Below, piece by piece: positions 43,332-55,051 of a DNA stretch of 64,000 nucleotides. Source of the stretch: Thozetella sp. PMI_491 (lineage: Eukaryota > Ascomycota > Sordariomycetes > Chaetosphaeriales > Chaetosphaeriaceae); NCBI GenBank assembly GCA_021432635.1, contig MU270019.1, positions 1,299,672-1,363,671 of the forward strand, given 5' to 3'. The translations under genes were made by a program, and so were the position numbers. Every line of letters begins with the position of its first letter. Position 1 is the stretch's first letter. The notes under the pieces were generated by a model that searched no databases, was not told the DNA's origin, and saw only the letters and a list, made by a program, of their open reading frames with translations.

Positions 43332-44196
43332 TCACGTCCGACGGTACTCTGGGCGTTTGGCCTCCTCGAGAGCGGCCTCGAACGCAGCGCGGGCCGTCCT
43401 CCACTCATCGTAGCCGTCGTCGTCGGGGTCAAGTCGGGGCGCGACCGAACGCCCCCACACCTCGTACACCTCGGGTGAGCAAGTGGCGCGGTCCGGCTCA
43501 GGGGGTCCGGCCTCCTTGAGCACTAGCGCTCGATGGGCGGCAAAGTCCTCGTAGTGCGGATAGTTCGGCTGCAGTCAGCGTACAGCGTCAGTGTCTGGTA
43601 CCGATGCGGGCATGATGGGAGTTCAGGTATACCTGGTTTACCAAGAGGGTGCGCTTGCCAGTCGCGGCGCCCGGCGCCTTGATGCGCCGGTTGGCGTCCC
43701 AGAGTCCCCACTCGGCGCGGTGTTCGCTCTCTACCTTTATAAAGGTGGTGATCATGGCGGCTTGCGCCGCTATCAAGGCTTCGGTGGCATTCTCGTTGAG
43801 CTCGCGGCCGAAGAGGAGGAGGTTGGCTGCTTTGAGCAGCTGGGCGGCGTCAAGGTGGTCGCCCAACATGGCGCTAGCTGCCTGTTGCGGGACTAAATCA
43901 GCCATCAAAAGGCTTAATTGTAGGCCATAAAGGGGACTAACCATCTCGCAGTTGTCGTGCATTTCCTTGCACTTCCCGCACCGGCGGCCGGCACCCCTTC
44001 GGCCCGGATTCTCTGGGTCGAAGCAGAGGGGGCCCAGCAGGTTCCCGGTGCTCTTGGTGTGGCCGAGGGCCCGGGAGAGGCAGCGCAGGCAGGGGTCCGA
44101 CAGCCGGTGGGTATCAGGGAAGTCGATGCCGGTCGGGGGTGGGTAGTTGGCCGGGACGCCGGCGATATCGGCCTGGTTCGCGCTGGATGCTGCCAT
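43332..44196 (-). CDS. Orphan protein with a clustered Cys/His N-terminal motif
   Basis: A 246-residue protein in three exons: 44196-43942, 43881-43633 and 43568-43332; all phases agree. The N-terminal third carries DPCLRCLSRALGH, then GPLCFDPENPG, RRCGKCKEMHDNCEM, that is C-x2-C ... C ... C-x2-C-x4-H-x2-C, which could bind zinc. The middle is helical (AASAMLGDHLDAAQLLKAA and EALIAAQAAMITTFIKV) and resembles a coiled or helical-bundle region. The C-terminus is acidic (RLDPDDDGYDEW) and Ala/Glu-rich. I recognise no family. The first intron (60 bases) could be read through without a stop, so an unspliced form cannot be excluded. There is no signal peptide. Confidence 0.7.
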
Positions 44197-46326
44197 TGTT
44201 TTGGTGAAGCAGCTCTTTTGTTGCTATCGGTCGGATCAAAGGAAAGATATTTCTTCAAAGGACTTTGAGAGAAAAGAAAAATACATAGTGGGATTTGGAC
44301 GCGCAGAACGTTCCGGAACTGGTCGTCGTCGGGACGATGACATCGTCGCCTTGCTCGTACTGTCATGGCCAGTGCTCACTTCTGTCCATTGCATCTTCTC
44401 GGCTTTATCTGCTCCGTCTTGAATTTTACCATGACGATGACACATGAACAGTTGACTTGTTTACTTGAGATTTATGAATGATGTCCCAAACACCCTGAGA
44501 CATCATGAGTCGTTTCTCTACACTGTTCGGATGTGTCGAAGTAAACATGTATCTACTGTAGACGTTTCTACTGGGTCATAGTGTTTGTGTCAATCTTTAA
44601 GCCGCCTATGGCGATGCCTGCACAGACTCACGGCACTTGTATGCCTTCTCACATCTGGCTAAGCCTCATGCTACCCTCATGCCCTTTGCCCTGGGTGGCA
44701 TTGATAACAAGAGGATACCATTGGGATCTCTTAGAGCTATAATACACAGAAACATTCGGCGATTGGCTCTCGTGATTTTTCACCAAAGATCTTTTGCCAG
44801 GCTGTGGCGACTCTAAACAGACACAGACGGTAGACCCGATATTATTACCAGTTCTAGCAAGCAAGCAACACTGTACAGTACTACAGTAGACGGCAACGCC
44901 AAGCCTTATTTCTCGCCTTTATCCAACCCCATGGGGCGGGATAGCGCGGTCAAAGAAGTACGTGCAGCGTTGGATGCACAAAGAAAGCGAAGGTTCCATC
45001 CGCTATAACGGCCAAGGCGCTTTTGTCTAGCTCTTCGGGGCAGCGAGGATCCCCTGGATACCTTTAATAGCACGGTCGATCCCGACCAAACCCCAACGGC
45101 ATCCCGCGTTCCCCATCGCCGTTGCAGAATTCTCCGTATAGAGCGCTGTGGCTTCCTTCCTAAGCGCGCGGCCTCAAGGTGCGGCTCACGTGGGCTTCGC
45201 ACCAGACCGTTGTCTGTGTCAACAAGGCACATAGTGCGGCACATGATCGCCGAGGGATCCTACTCGTGTCAGTATGATCCACGGTCTCGCACGATTGGGC
45301 CGATGGCTCCCGCCCCGACACCGCGCATGGGACGTGCCCATTCGCGAGATGACCACCATCGAGGCGTTCCTGCGATGTGGGATCCTAGATGAACGTTCTC
45401 TCCGAAGGGCCTAGATGCCATCAATTCACGCATCAAATTGAGCGCAGACACCCAGGTGCCGATTGTCGTCGCCGCGCTGCGCCGCACCCTGACAGCCAAA
45501 GGGCCGCTGATTCGTTTAATACGGAAATACGGACTTGGACCGGGACTTTGCGGGCTGCACGCTGTCAGATGCTCCACGTGCGCCCCCCCAGCGAATGGGC
45601 GGCTCAGCGGTGGCGGTTGTGCAAGCCGACTTATGCAGCAGCACCTTCTCGAATGGTCAGCGCACGAGTAATTGGAAGGCAGCATCGCCTCGGTGCACAA
45701 AGTGCAGAGTTGCAGAAGTGCAGTGAAGAGCCGACAGGAGGCAAGAGAGGCTCCACCAGCGGCGCTCTGCCCAGCGCTCTGCCCAGTCAACCAAAGTGCA
45801 CCTAAGCCCCCAAGCCTCCCCGCCGAGCATGCCCAGAGGAGGAACAGACCATCCCGAGCGGCGCGTTTGGAGCAGCGCCTGACTCGGACGACCTACAGGC
45901 CCGCCCACGTGAGCCACCACTGGGGGCTCTCGGGCTTATTAGGCCCCAGTGCAATCAACGGAGCTCCCGAGAGGGGACCGTAGTCTACGTCAGTAAGCCC
46001 GCTTGGCTTCTTGGCGTGCGCGCAGATCGACCAGCAGCCAGTAGGGAGTCAATCTCCGGGGCACGACTGCCTCGTTTCCAAGGTGCTTTAAGAAAACAAA
46101 AATCCGGCCCGCTCCGGCATTGCCAGCATTTTTGTTTCGCTCGTGTCCCAATTGATTGCACGAACCACACGCGCCTGCCCGCACCCGCAACTCTCCTCCC
46201 CCCCCCCCAACCGACCGATTTGTAGCACCGACCGTCCGGCCGACCGACCGACGAGCGAGCAGAAAAAAAAATAACACGCGCCTGGGACTGACAAAAGGCT
46301 GCGCCGCTTCCCCGCTTCTGGCGACC
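44197..46326. other. Intergenic region, no supported gene
   Basis: 2.1 kb between divergent genes. Open frames at 44906-45805 overlap on both strands in GC-rich DNA and lack features. CACGTG-type E-boxes occur at about 45187 and 45576. Near the right end are a C-run (46198-46208), a GACCGACCGACC simple repeat and an A-run (46262-46271), typical of a leader or promoter of the gene at 46327. No transposon was seen. Confidence 0.4.
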
Positions 46327-47799
46327 ATGAGCGACGACATCGCCTTGGCTCGCATCCCCAGCCGGCCGGAGCTTCCGACCGAAGACCAGACGGACGGTCT
46401 TCCGACCACCGCCCTCGGCCGTGTGACGGTCGTTCGGGACCAGGAAGGAGGCTTCCGCCTGGAGAAGGAACTCGAGCCTCGACTCTTCAACAACATCCTG
46501 CTCGCTGTGGGCTTCCTCGAGATCGCCAATGCCGGCGACTTCGCCGCCAATGTGTGGAATGAAGACCCCGTCCCGCTGTTCGCCAAGATCCTCATGGGCC
46601 TCGGCGGCACCCTCGCCCTGTCCATGATCTACTTCGCCGTGCGGGATGCCATCCTCAGCTGGAAGAACATCGTAGCCCTGCGGGTCGAGCGCCGCTTCCT
46701 CAAGGCCCAGCGGGCGCGATACACAGGAGACCACCAGCTGATGCGCACCATCGACGCCCTGCTCGACTGCAACCTGCGCGAGGTGGGCTGCGAGTACGTC
46801 AATCGCCTCGGCATGGACTGCCTGATGGGCTTCGGCGCCCTGGTGGTGGGCGTCGGCACCTTCCTCGCCATCGACGGCGACGATGAGTCCATCTTCCTGG
46901 GCAGCAACCAGCTGACCGGTTACATCGGCAACTCGCCCTGTGCCCTGTACGGCTTGCTCAACCTGGTCTGGTCCTTCCACCTCTCCTTCCGCGCCATCTG
47001 CCACAGCCGCGCCGGCAGCTCCCACCTCGTCGAGGCCAACGCCGGCGTCGAGCGCATGCTCCACAACCGCACCTCGAGCGTGCGCTTCCACTCGGCCCTA
47101 AATGGCATCGCCGCCTGCGTGGCCGGCGCCGCCTCCATGGCGACCGCCACCATGTGGTGGGGCTACGTCGTGTTGCTGCCGTGCCTCGCGACGTCGGTGC
47201 TCGTCAACTACTTTTGGCGCCACCGCGTCGGCTACGAGCGCCCGCTCGTCCAGAGCCTACAGGGCCTCAACGAGGAGACCATCCTCGATACGCTGCGGTA
47301 CCTCGACTGGTGCATCCAGCGCGCCAAGGACAGCCCCGAGGACCCGCTCGCAACCCTGGTGCACGACCGCACCTCACTCCCCATCGTCATGGAGTTCATC
47401 ACGGACAACCAGCTCTTCGAGGGCTTCTGCATACGCGTCATGCAGGACGCCGACCTGAGCAGCGTCGTCTTCCCCGGTGCCCAGCAGCACTGGACCATCA
47501 CCTGGCGCGACATGGCCGAGACGACCGACCCATCCACCGTCGCGCGCCTGCTCGCCGTAGCGGACCAGCTAGTGCGCGACAAGGCGCCGCTGTGCTTCAA
47601 GAACCAGCAACGCTACCTGCTCGAGGTGCTCGGCAGCTACATGTGTGCGACCGGGACCAAGAAGACCACCACACGACGGCCTCCCACGGTTCAGGCGCAG
47701 TCGCGGAACGCCCACACATACTCGGGCAGGCACGGCGACGACTGGCTGTTTGGTGGCTTCAAGGTCACCGAATTGGTAAAGCAAGCGTTTAGGACGTGA
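46327..47799 (+). CDS. Conserved polytopic membrane protein, function unknown
   Basis: An intronless frame of 490 residues. The ATG at 46327 (GCGACCATGAGC) is the first good start; the frame stays open upstream through repetitive leader sequence, which is unlikely to be coding. The N-terminal 55 residues are soluble. Hydrophobic segments follow at roughly 75-110 (ILMGLGGTLALSMIYFAV), 160-180 (CLMGFGALVVGVGTFLAI), 200-225 and 255-300 (two close helices around TMWWGYVVLLPCLATSVLV). The last 190 residues form a soluble helical domain beginning GYERPLVQSLQGLNEETI, and containing LPIVMEFITDNQLFEGF. Such proteins are common as conserved integral membrane proteins of filamentous ascomycetes, without known role. 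GC-rich coding with strong third-position C/G supports a real, well-expressed gene. Confidence 0.82.
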   Translation: MSDDIALARIPSRPELPTEDQTDGLPTTALGRVTVVRDQEGGFRLEKELEPRLFNNILLAVGFLEIANAGDFAANVWNEDPVPLFAKILMGLGGTLALSMIYFAVRDAILSWKNIVALRVERRFLKAQRARYTGDHQLMRTIDALLDCNLREVGCEYVNRLGMDCLMGFGALVVGVGTFLAIDGDDESIFLGSNQLTGYIGNSPCALYGLLNLVWSFHLSFRAICHSRAGSSHLVEANAGVERMLHNRTSSVRFHSALNGIAACVAGAASMATATMWWGYVVLLPCLATSVLVNYFWRHRVGYERPLVQSLQGLNEETILDTLRYLDWCIQRAKDSPEDPLATLVHDRTSLPIVMEFITDNQLFEGFCIRVMQDADLSSVVFPGAQQHWTITWRDMAETTDPSTVARLLAVADQLVRDKAPLCFKNQQRYLLEVLGSYMCATGTKKTTTRRPPTVQAQSRNAHTYSGRHGDDWLFGGFKVTELVKQAFRT

Positions 47800-47937
47800 G
47801 CGCGAAATTCTCATACGTGATCGCCGATTGGCGCCTCGATTTACATATAAGATATATACCCCCTGTATATGAGTATAAAACCTTTCTTAATATACCTCAC
47901 GGCTTGGTCATGCCCTTCAATCAACCAAAATAGGAGA

Positions 47938-48858
47938 TCACTCCTGCTTCTCGACCACGGTGAACCTGCCGGCCCACACGTCCATGTTCTCCCCGGCCTC
48001 CTCCAGGCCCCCTTCCACCCGCTCCACGCTGGCCCGGACCGCCTCTTGAAGCGTGTACAGCATGGTCTCGGCCTTGGCGGGCACGTCCAGCGCCTCGACG
48101 TCCTGCTCGAAGCGCTTCTTCGGGCCGGTCGCCATCTTGGCCTCCCACAGCCCGTCCTGCACGCCTGGTGTGGGCTCGAGCAGCTCCTCCTTCTCGAGCG
48201 CCCAGCCCGCCTCGGCGGCGATGCCCTTGATCTGCGCCGGGCTCAGCAAGACGCCGATGTTGCGCACGAAGCGGTCGTCGCGGAAGCTCTCGAGCACGTT
48301 GACGGTCAGCACGGCCAGCAGGTGCGGCAGGGCGTTGGGCCGCCGCGTCGACAGGCTGTGCTCGGCGATCAGGAGCTTGGACGCCGTAGTGTGCTTCCGG
48401 GCGAGGCTCAGCGTCTTGGGCAGCGTCTCGGGTGTCGGGAAGTAGGCGATGCAGTACGAGAAGACGATGTAGTCGAACGGCTCCGGCTCGGCGAACGCCG
48501 CCAGGTAGTCGTGCGGGTCGGCCCGCACGAACTCGATCTGCTTGCCGACGGGGGAGCTGAGCACGAAGGCCTGCGCCTCGCCGAGGGGCGGGGTGCCGTA
48601 GTCGGCCGGGCCCGGGTCCACGGCGACGACCTTGCCGGAGGGGCCGACGGCGTCGGCCAGGACAATGGTCATGTCGCCCTGGCCGCAGCCGATCTCGAGA
48701 ACCTTGGAGCCCGGGGCGACGCCCCAGGACTTGACGAGGTTCTGCCGGTTGGTCATGGCGGGGAGGTAGTGCTTGACGAACGCCTGGTTGTGGTGGGTCT
48801 TGAGGAAACAAGCATCCAGCTCCTCGGGGGAGCGCAATTGGTGCGCGGGAGCAGCCAT
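47938..48858 (-). CDS. SAM-dependent methyltransferase (class I)
   Basis: An intronless frame of 306 residues, cytosolic. The Rossmann-type methyltransferase motif I is KVLEIGCGQGDMT (Gly57, Gly59, Gly61), followed by VVAVDPGPADYG (motif post-I acid), the FDYIVFSYCIAYF block (motif II) and KLLIAEHSLS (motif III). The C-terminal part is an Ala/Glu-rich helical domain with ETMLYTLQEAVRASVERVE. This is the common Methyltransf_25/31 layout in fungal small-molecule methyltransferases. No radical-SAM, SET or RNA-binding part is present, so a metabolite substrate is more likely than a nucleic acid. It is convergent with the membrane-protein gene, with only 138 bases between stop codons. Confidence 0.88.
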   Translation of the reverse strand: MAAPAHQLRSPEELDACFLKTHHNQAFVKHYLPAMTNRQNLVKSWGVAPGSKVLEIGCGQGDMTIVLADAVGPSGKVVAVDPGPADYGTPPLGEAQAFVLSSPVGKQIEFVRADPHDYLAAFAEPEPFDYIVFSYCIAYFPTPETLPKTLSLARKHTTASKLLIAEHSLSTRRPNALPHLLAVLTVNVLESFRDDRFVRNIGVLLSPAQIKGIAAEAGWALEKEELLEPTPGVQDGLWEAKMATGPKKRFEQDVEALDVPAKAETMLYTLQEAVRASVERVEGGLEEAGENMDVWAGRFTVVEKQE

Positions 48859-49489
48859 TTTGGACTTCTAGACGTCTTGGACGGGCGGGCTGGATGTGAA
48901 AGTCTGTTTTTGCACGATGTGCCAAGGCTTGAGAGTCAGTCAAGCTGCTGTCTTGATGATATCCTCGTTAAGCTAGGTAACCGTTGGGAGAACCTTAAAT
49001 ATCTGGCAAATTCTCATCATTCCAAGTCTACATGTATCACGCCCAAGTCCTGCTAGTTGTCTTGATTCCTAGTTGAGCCTTGTGCCGACCGCTATTCCCG
49101 TCGCTGGCGTCGGAGTAGTCGTACCGCAATGCGTACTCCGTACCTTGAGGGTCGGCAGTGACGAATACATGCAATCCTGGCTGCCCGAATGGTAGTAGTC
49201 CACTGAGTCAGGTCCAATCAGGCGCCGCACTAGTCCCAGCCAAGCGTTTTGTTGTTGCATCAGAAGCCACTGGTAACCGGGAATATGCCAAGCGCTTTTA
49301 GTTGTCAAGCGGTGGAGCGAGTATATCCGTCAACGGGTCCTATTATCGTGCCAGTGCAAGGCCAGAGGAAGTAGCCGCGTGGGCGTCTGCATTTTGGGGC
49401 TTCTAGGCCCATGTAACTACATATTGAGACGTGGGTAAGCTATACACATAAATTATAGGGTTCCCGCCAAGCTCGCTTCCCACGCCGCG
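48859..49489. other. Intergenic region, nothing recognised
   Basis: The promoter side of the methyltransferase gene and 3' flank of the 50863 gene. A short frame at 49069-49308 (-) has no features. Nothing else was seen. Confidence 0.5.
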
Positions 49490-50863
49490 TCAGCGATGAT
49501 TGATGTCGAGCACGAAGCCATCCCGGATTGCGTCGAGCTCCCGCTGCCCGAGCGCATCCTTGCCTTTCCAGCTGTGTCGGGCCCGCTGCTCGCTGGTCCA
49601 GGTGGTCACGTCGAACGCGTCGCCGCCGATGGCACCACCTTTCGCGGCCGCCGCCCCCGCCGCTCCCGCGCCGAGCTGCTGGACCGGCAGGGCGCAGGTG
49701 CGCTTGTACGCGGCGAGCGCCTCGGCCCATGCCCAAGGGTCGGCCGCCGCCTTGGGGAGGGTGATGTATGCATCCAGCGCCCGCGTGTAGACGTCCATGG
49801 CCTCGACCCCGCGCAGCGGGATGGCGTGCTTGGTCGAGTACGTGAGCACGTACGACGCGAAGCGCGCCGGGTGGAAGTCGAAGCTCTTCTTGGACGCCTT
49901 GGCCTTGGGCGCGCCCGCTGCCGTCGTCGGCGCCCAGCTGAGCTTGCTTGGCTCGAGTGCGCTCTGCCGCCGCAGCAGGTAGGCTAGCTTGAGGTACATG
50001 GCCATGACCAGGCCGACGTTGCGGACCTCCGAGTCCGGCTTCAGCAAGCCCGCCTGCTCGAGCGTCGCGAAGGTGGCGAGCACCATGCGCGCCACCTGCG
50101 CCGCCGTGGCCTTGAGCTTCTCGCCGTCGTCGACCGTGGCGATGCAGCCGCCCCAGTCCGAGAGCAGGAACATAGCCGTCGCCTCGACGATGGCCCACTG
50201 CTCGCTGCAGTTCTTGGCCCGCCGCGCCTCGTCAAAGTCCAGGAACAGGTTCTGCACCACCTCCATGGCGCCGTAGCTCTCGTGCCCGTTGAACGTGTGC
50301 ATGTGGAAGTTCTCCGGGCTGCGCGTCTCGGCGTGGCAGCGCTGACAGCCGAAGCGGTAGTAGCCGGCATAGGACAGGATCCATTCGTGACCCAGGTGCT
50401 GTGATGCCGGCTGCTTGCAGATACAGGTCTCGCCAAAGTCGCACGGCGGCCGGTCCGTCTCGGCCGGGCTCTTCTCCGCCGGCTTTCCCGCGGCATCCTC
50501 GGCGCCCCGGTCGTCGTTAGCCTTGGTTGCGAACCGCGGCGCACGGCACATGCAGATGTATGCATAGGCCTCTTCCGGATCTTTTGTGGCATCCCGGTAG
50601 TTCATGTCGATGTTGGCCGAGTTAGACACCTTGGACCAACGCTTGCTCCTTGTGACGGCCGGGTGATAGCCAGGCGAAAGCCGCCCACCCTTTTCCTCCG
50701 CATTGGGTTCCGGAGCGGCAGGCACCTGGCTGGCCTCATCCGAGCCTTGCTTGCTGTCATCACCGGCGATGACCTCGCTGATCCTGACCTTCTTGGCGCG
50801 AGTGGTTGTCGCAGTCGCGGCATTCGCGTCTGCTTCCGCAAGTACCTTTCGTTTCGGCGGCAT
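49490..50863 (-). CDS. Conserved fungal protein with a Cys-rich central motif, function unknown
   Basis: An intronless frame of 457 residues. The N-terminus (MPPKRK, later TTTRAKKVRISEVI) is basic and disordered, with nuclear-localisation-like clusters. The core starts at about residue 85 with NIDMNYRDATKDPEEAYAYI and contains the cysteine series CMCRAP, PPCDFGETCICKQPASQH and FGCQRCHAET, then HMHTFNGHESYGAMEVVQN; the six to seven cysteines and several histidines could bind zinc. A long helical part follows, and the Ala/Gly-rich stretch near residue 405-420 is low complexity. The pattern is that of a single-copy conserved ascomycete protein of unknown role; a nuclear location is plausible. 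No paralogue is seen in the window. Confidence 0.78.
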   Translation of the reverse strand: MPPKRKVLAEADANAATATTTRAKKVRISEVIAGDDSKQGSDEASQVPAAPEPNAEEKGGRLSPGYHPAVTRSKRWSKVSNSANIDMNYRDATKDPEEAYAYICMCRAPRFATKANDDRGAEDAAGKPAEKSPAETDRPPCDFGETCICKQPASQHLGHEWILSYAGYYRFGCQRCHAETRSPENFHMHTFNGHESYGAMEVVQNLFLDFDEARRAKNCSEQWAIVEATAMFLLSDWGGCIATVDDGEKLKATAAQVARMVLATFATLEQAGLLKPDSEVRNVGLVMAMYLKLAYLLRRQSALEPSKLSWAPTTAAGAPKAKASKKSFDFHPARFASYVLTYSTKHAIPLRGVEAMDVYTRALDAYITLPKAAADPWAWAEALAAYKRTCALPVQQLGAGAAGAAAAKGGAIGGDAFDVTTWTSEQRARHSWKGKDALGQRELDAIRDGFVLDINHR

Positions 50864-51631
50864 TATTAAAAATTATTAAAATCCAAGTCTAAAGAGAGGC
50901 AAGCAGAGAAGATGAAAAGCCGGTCTGTCCGTTCACATGGCCTGAAAAGCCGAGGTTGAAGGTGGTGAACGCGTCGTAGCGAAATAGCCAGACGACGCGT
51001 CTTTAAAAAAAAAAGCTTAAGTGGTCCGGTCCCGTTCAATGGCTCGCAATCGCCCCTCAGCAGCGCCGCGCTTTGGTGTGTTGCCAAATCGGGAAGACTG
51101 AACCGGGCAAACGTTCCAAAGTCGATGCACGCGTGCCTTTTGCTGCGCAGAAACTCTCTTCGTGTCTTTTTGCACCTGAACCGCCCGTTCCTTTGCAGAT
51201 TCCTCCTTTTCTAAATTTGCCAGAAGTGCAGCCTTTTAATCTCGCTCACCCCCCGCCCCCAAGCCACGATCCCTGGACTGTGGAAATGGCCATTCGGCCT
51301 CTATCAGGGTTCCTGAGTCGCCCTTACCCACCTCCCCAGCTCACACACAGTATTTGACACCATTTTTTATGCCATGCGCCATATCCCCTGCATTCCAGAG
51401 AGCATCGAGTCTCGTTCTTGAAACCCATCGAGGAAAAGAAAACAAGCACAAGGCTCATGCCTGCCCGGCTTCTCGCGGTGTCTTGTGCATCTAGCGTTTG
51501 CCTTTTTTACTCCCTGTTTCCAGTGCCCTACTCCCTAGATATCTCTCCCCATATAAGTAGTCTAAACGAAGGTCTAAGAGTAAACTACAGGCCCTCTATA
51601 GGCGTTCATCATGTAGACTTCGATTCCTCAG
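50864..51631. other. Intergenic region, nothing recognised
   Basis: Lies between two minus-strand genes. Short frames at 51073-51357 and 51418-51666 (+) are Pro/Ser-rich and not convincing. An A-run at 51006-51014 and pyrimidine-rich stretches occur in the 5' leader of the 50863 gene. Confidence 0.45.
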
Positions 51632-54600
51632 TTAGTCCTCCTTCACGCCTCCGACCTTTCCTTTAGCCTTCCCTGTCTCGTCCACAGCAAGCGTGATATT
51701 GCTGCGGTCCAACCCAAAGCTAAAATCGACCACACCAACCAGGCCGCTCACGGCGCGGACAAGGCCCTCGAGGTCGTCACAGACCAATGAGCTGCACACC
51801 TGCATGACTGCAAAGTCGGCATATCCGGGCTTTTCCATGTTGCGGGCGTCCAGGATGCTGCTTACAGTCCCCTCGTCGTGCCGAAGGCCAAGCATGTCCG
51901 GGCCAGTGTACAAGCGCTCCTTAGCGCCCGTGTCCTCTTCTGCGCCGCCAGATCCTAGCTGTATAAGCCTTCCGGAGAGGTTGAAGGGCCGTGGCAAGGG
52001 CATGAAGGGGGGGAGGCTCTGGCCTGACAGCAGCGAGTTGGACAGAAGCGTCAGGGTGCTGAGGATTGTGTAATGCATGGGCTGAATGGTCCTGAGCTCC
52101 TGGGATAAAGCATCCATCCACTGTCGTCGGTTTGCTTCCTCCTCTTCCCGTTGCTGTTCTGACTGCTCGCCTTCCCTCGGGAGAACACGGGCTGGGTGCG
52201 TCACCGTATGGCCCATGAGTGTCAGATAACCCATGATGCGCATGCTCCGCGTGATGATTTCCTGGTACGCCTCACGCGGGAACTTCCCGCCGATAGTGGG
52301 CTCCCATTTCTCCCATTCGGCATGTTGTGCCATCGAGGGTACCAGTAATATGATGCTGCTAGTAATTCTATCCCGCGCTCTCCGGAGCTGCTGTGCGGGT
52401 GCGCTCCGCGCTTGAGCATCGCCGGCGGAGCCGTCAAGGACGGCCGAGAGCGCCGTGTTGATGACCCCAAAGTAGTTAGCGAGCAGGTACAGGGTCGCCG
52501 ATACATCCCGGCGCAGCCAGGTGCGATCAGTCAACGGCGAAGGGAAGACGGTCCAGATAAAGGCGACAAGCGCGCCGCCAGCGACCGAGGCGAGTCGGTA
52601 CGGCGCGAGTTCATAAGTTCTGTGGCTGGGATCAGTTTCATAGCAGCAGGCGTCAACAGAGAGAGAACTCACGGGTAGTATGGTTGGTTATTCGATGAAG
52701 CCGCCGCCGGACCGATTGTGACGACTTGGAGCTCGTACCCTAGGATGAGTAGCAGTGTGACGAGGACCATGATGATAGCGTTGAGCATGTGGGGAAACTT
52801 GATAAAGAAGTAATAGGTGATAAAAAGTGCAAGCCAGACGAAAACAATGACCCCGGGGATCTTCTGGCCGCCCAAATACCAGACAAGGATGGACAAGACC
52901 ATGGCGATGAGCGTGCCTAGCACGCGGCTGAGCAAGCCCAGGATGGACTGACCAGATGTCATGCTCATGCCCATGGCGATAACAAACATAGCCCACACGA
53001 GCCTCTGCTGTGAGAAAAAGCTCTGTGTGGACTCCAAGAAAGCTACAATGCCGACAGTCATGTTGGCGAGCGAGACACGGACTCCAAAAGACGACTCCTC
53101 TGAGCCCAGGATCCCGTAGACCTCGCGGCAGCGATCCCCAATTCTCTGCCACAGTGTTGTTGGAGGAAGATGCTCGGGGTCTCTGCGCTTCTTGTATCCA
53201 TCGCCGTAGTAAACAATGTCTGAGGAGGCCTCCAACGTCTCGGGGGCGCCCTTTGCGAGGCCGCTGTCGGCGCCAAATATATCGACGACCCATTGGCGAA
53301 GACAAGCTCCGGTGGGGACGATGAGCCGATTCTTGGACATGGTACCGTCCTCTATCTTCCGGTCGGCATATTCAGTCAGCTCCTGTACCGCCTCCCCTGT
53401 GGAGTGCATCAGGTTTTCGAGATACAGCATGACATAAAGCCGTGCCTGGTCTCGCTCCCGGCGGTTGGCAGCTGATTCATGACGAGGAGCGTCGCTAGTT
53501 TCGCCGTCCACGATGAGCCCGCTATCACGAGCCCAGGTTCGCAGCAGAGCGCCTTTTCTATCGCGGAATGCTTGCATCCTCTCTGTAATGACCTTGGAAA
53601 AGCCTGCTTGGCCGGGCAAGATACTATCTCCCTTGGCTTCGATATCGTCATCCGCCGTCTTCTTCTTGGGAGCCGGGGGAGGTGGGATGATTTCTAGACA
53701 GAGACCGGCGTGGAGAAGCCCCTGGTCTATGGCTTGGGACAATATACTGAAAGGCTCGTTCAGTTGCTTCATGATGTCGTTCCAGGCATCTATCTCGGGA
53801 TGCTTTTGTACCCCGCTCCGGGCAGACTCATCTTGGTCAATGTCCCAGCCACGGCGCTCGGCCACTCGTTTGAAGATATCCGTCGTGGTAGTTATGCCGG
53901 ACCTACTCCCAAATCAGCAACTCTCAACTGTAGTCGGCTCCTGGTTCATGACGTACAGCGGAGTGTATACATTCCGGATTAACTTGAATATTTCCTCCAG
54001 GGCTTCGGCGTCGAGTTTGCCCCAGGCCACCTCCCGCTTGGCGAACTCCAAATCAGCATGCGCTTTGCCCACAAGCTCCCTCAGTTTTGTCGCGGTCTCT
54101 GCGAGTGCCTTGGCTGCCAGGGCTTCCTTTGTGGGAGCGCCGGGCTTCTCTCGCGCAAACATGTCGTCCGACTCGAGCGTATTGAGGTACTTCTTCTGGA
54201 GCTGTGCCGTCCCCCGCGACAGCATGAGGATTCCCATCATCTCCTTGAAGATCACAAGGCGGCCACTGACTGGTACCACAATCAGGTTGACGGCGGTCGC
54301 GAGGGCCATGCCGGTGAACATGCACAACATCACCTCCTTGATGACAGCCTGGGCTTGGGCAGTCGTCGTCAGGACTGGCGATGACGTTGCTACGATATTG
54401 GTGATGGCGCTGAAGATGATGACGGGGATGTTAAGGCTGGGGATTTTGGCCCGGCAGGTGTTGGCGAGCCATATGCTGAAGAATAGCCAGACCCCGGCAA
54501 CGGCTGACTGAGAGGCATTGTACTGCGGCAGGGGGGACGGCGGCGTGCCCGGCGGCGTCGTGTGGATCCGGGCCTGGATAGAGGACCAAGCGGTGAGCAT

Positions 54601-55051
54601 GCCGACGCCGGCCGAAATGCAGATGGCGAGGCAGTTGAGAACCAGGTTCTGGATGTACTTCCCGCGTGGCAACATAGGCATCGCAAGAAGTGTGACCATG
54701 GGTATGAGATAGCCTAGATTGGTGAAGAATTGATTCACTGCGGGGGCCTGATACATGGCAAGTGCAATGGTAGCCGGTATTGAGCCTCTACAATGGATGT
54801 TAGAAGTACAGTAAGACGTCTGATGGGCCGGAATTTATAGTCTCGTACTTGAACATGGCTATTATTGTAGGGGCATCAAGGCCCAGTCGCGCCATGACGC
54901 CGGGTTTAGTCGAATGGAGTGGCCCATTAGGCTTCTCCTCGGTGCTTTCGTTCTTCTCGTCTTGCGGAACACTGGTATCTTGCCTCGTTCCCGGAACTTC
55001 TTTCTGGCCATCGGGCTCAACACCGCCAGTGAGCTGCACACTTGTGGCCAT
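51632..55051 (-). CDS. BRE4-like / aromatic acid exporter (ArAE, DUF2421) family membrane protein
   Basis: A 1085-residue protein in four exons: 55051-54849, 54787-53957, 53902-52673 and 52625-51632. A soluble N-terminus of about 60 residues precedes a first group of about six membrane helices (from IPATIALAMYQAPAV through VNLIVVPVSGRLVIF). A helical cytosolic domain follows (residues ~230-600, with YTPLSGITTTTDIFKRVAERRGW across a splice). A second group of helices comes next (VSLANMTVGIVAFLES, LVWAMFVIAMGMSMTSG, VLGTLIAMVLSILVWYLGG, LNAIIMVLVTLLLILGYEL, ASVAGGALVAFIWTVFPSPL), then the DUF2421 C-terminal domain. This two-bundle layout matches yeast Bre4 and FUSC/ArAE-like exporters. It probably sits in an organelle or plasma membrane and exports organic anions, by analogy with bacterial ArAE. 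Brefeldin A sensitivity is known only for the yeast relative. Confidence 0.88.

Noticed and set aside
45269-45805. Overlapping frames of 138-173 codons on both strands
   Set aside because: Cys/Ser/Pro-rich, no motif, no preferred strand. Treated as non-coding.
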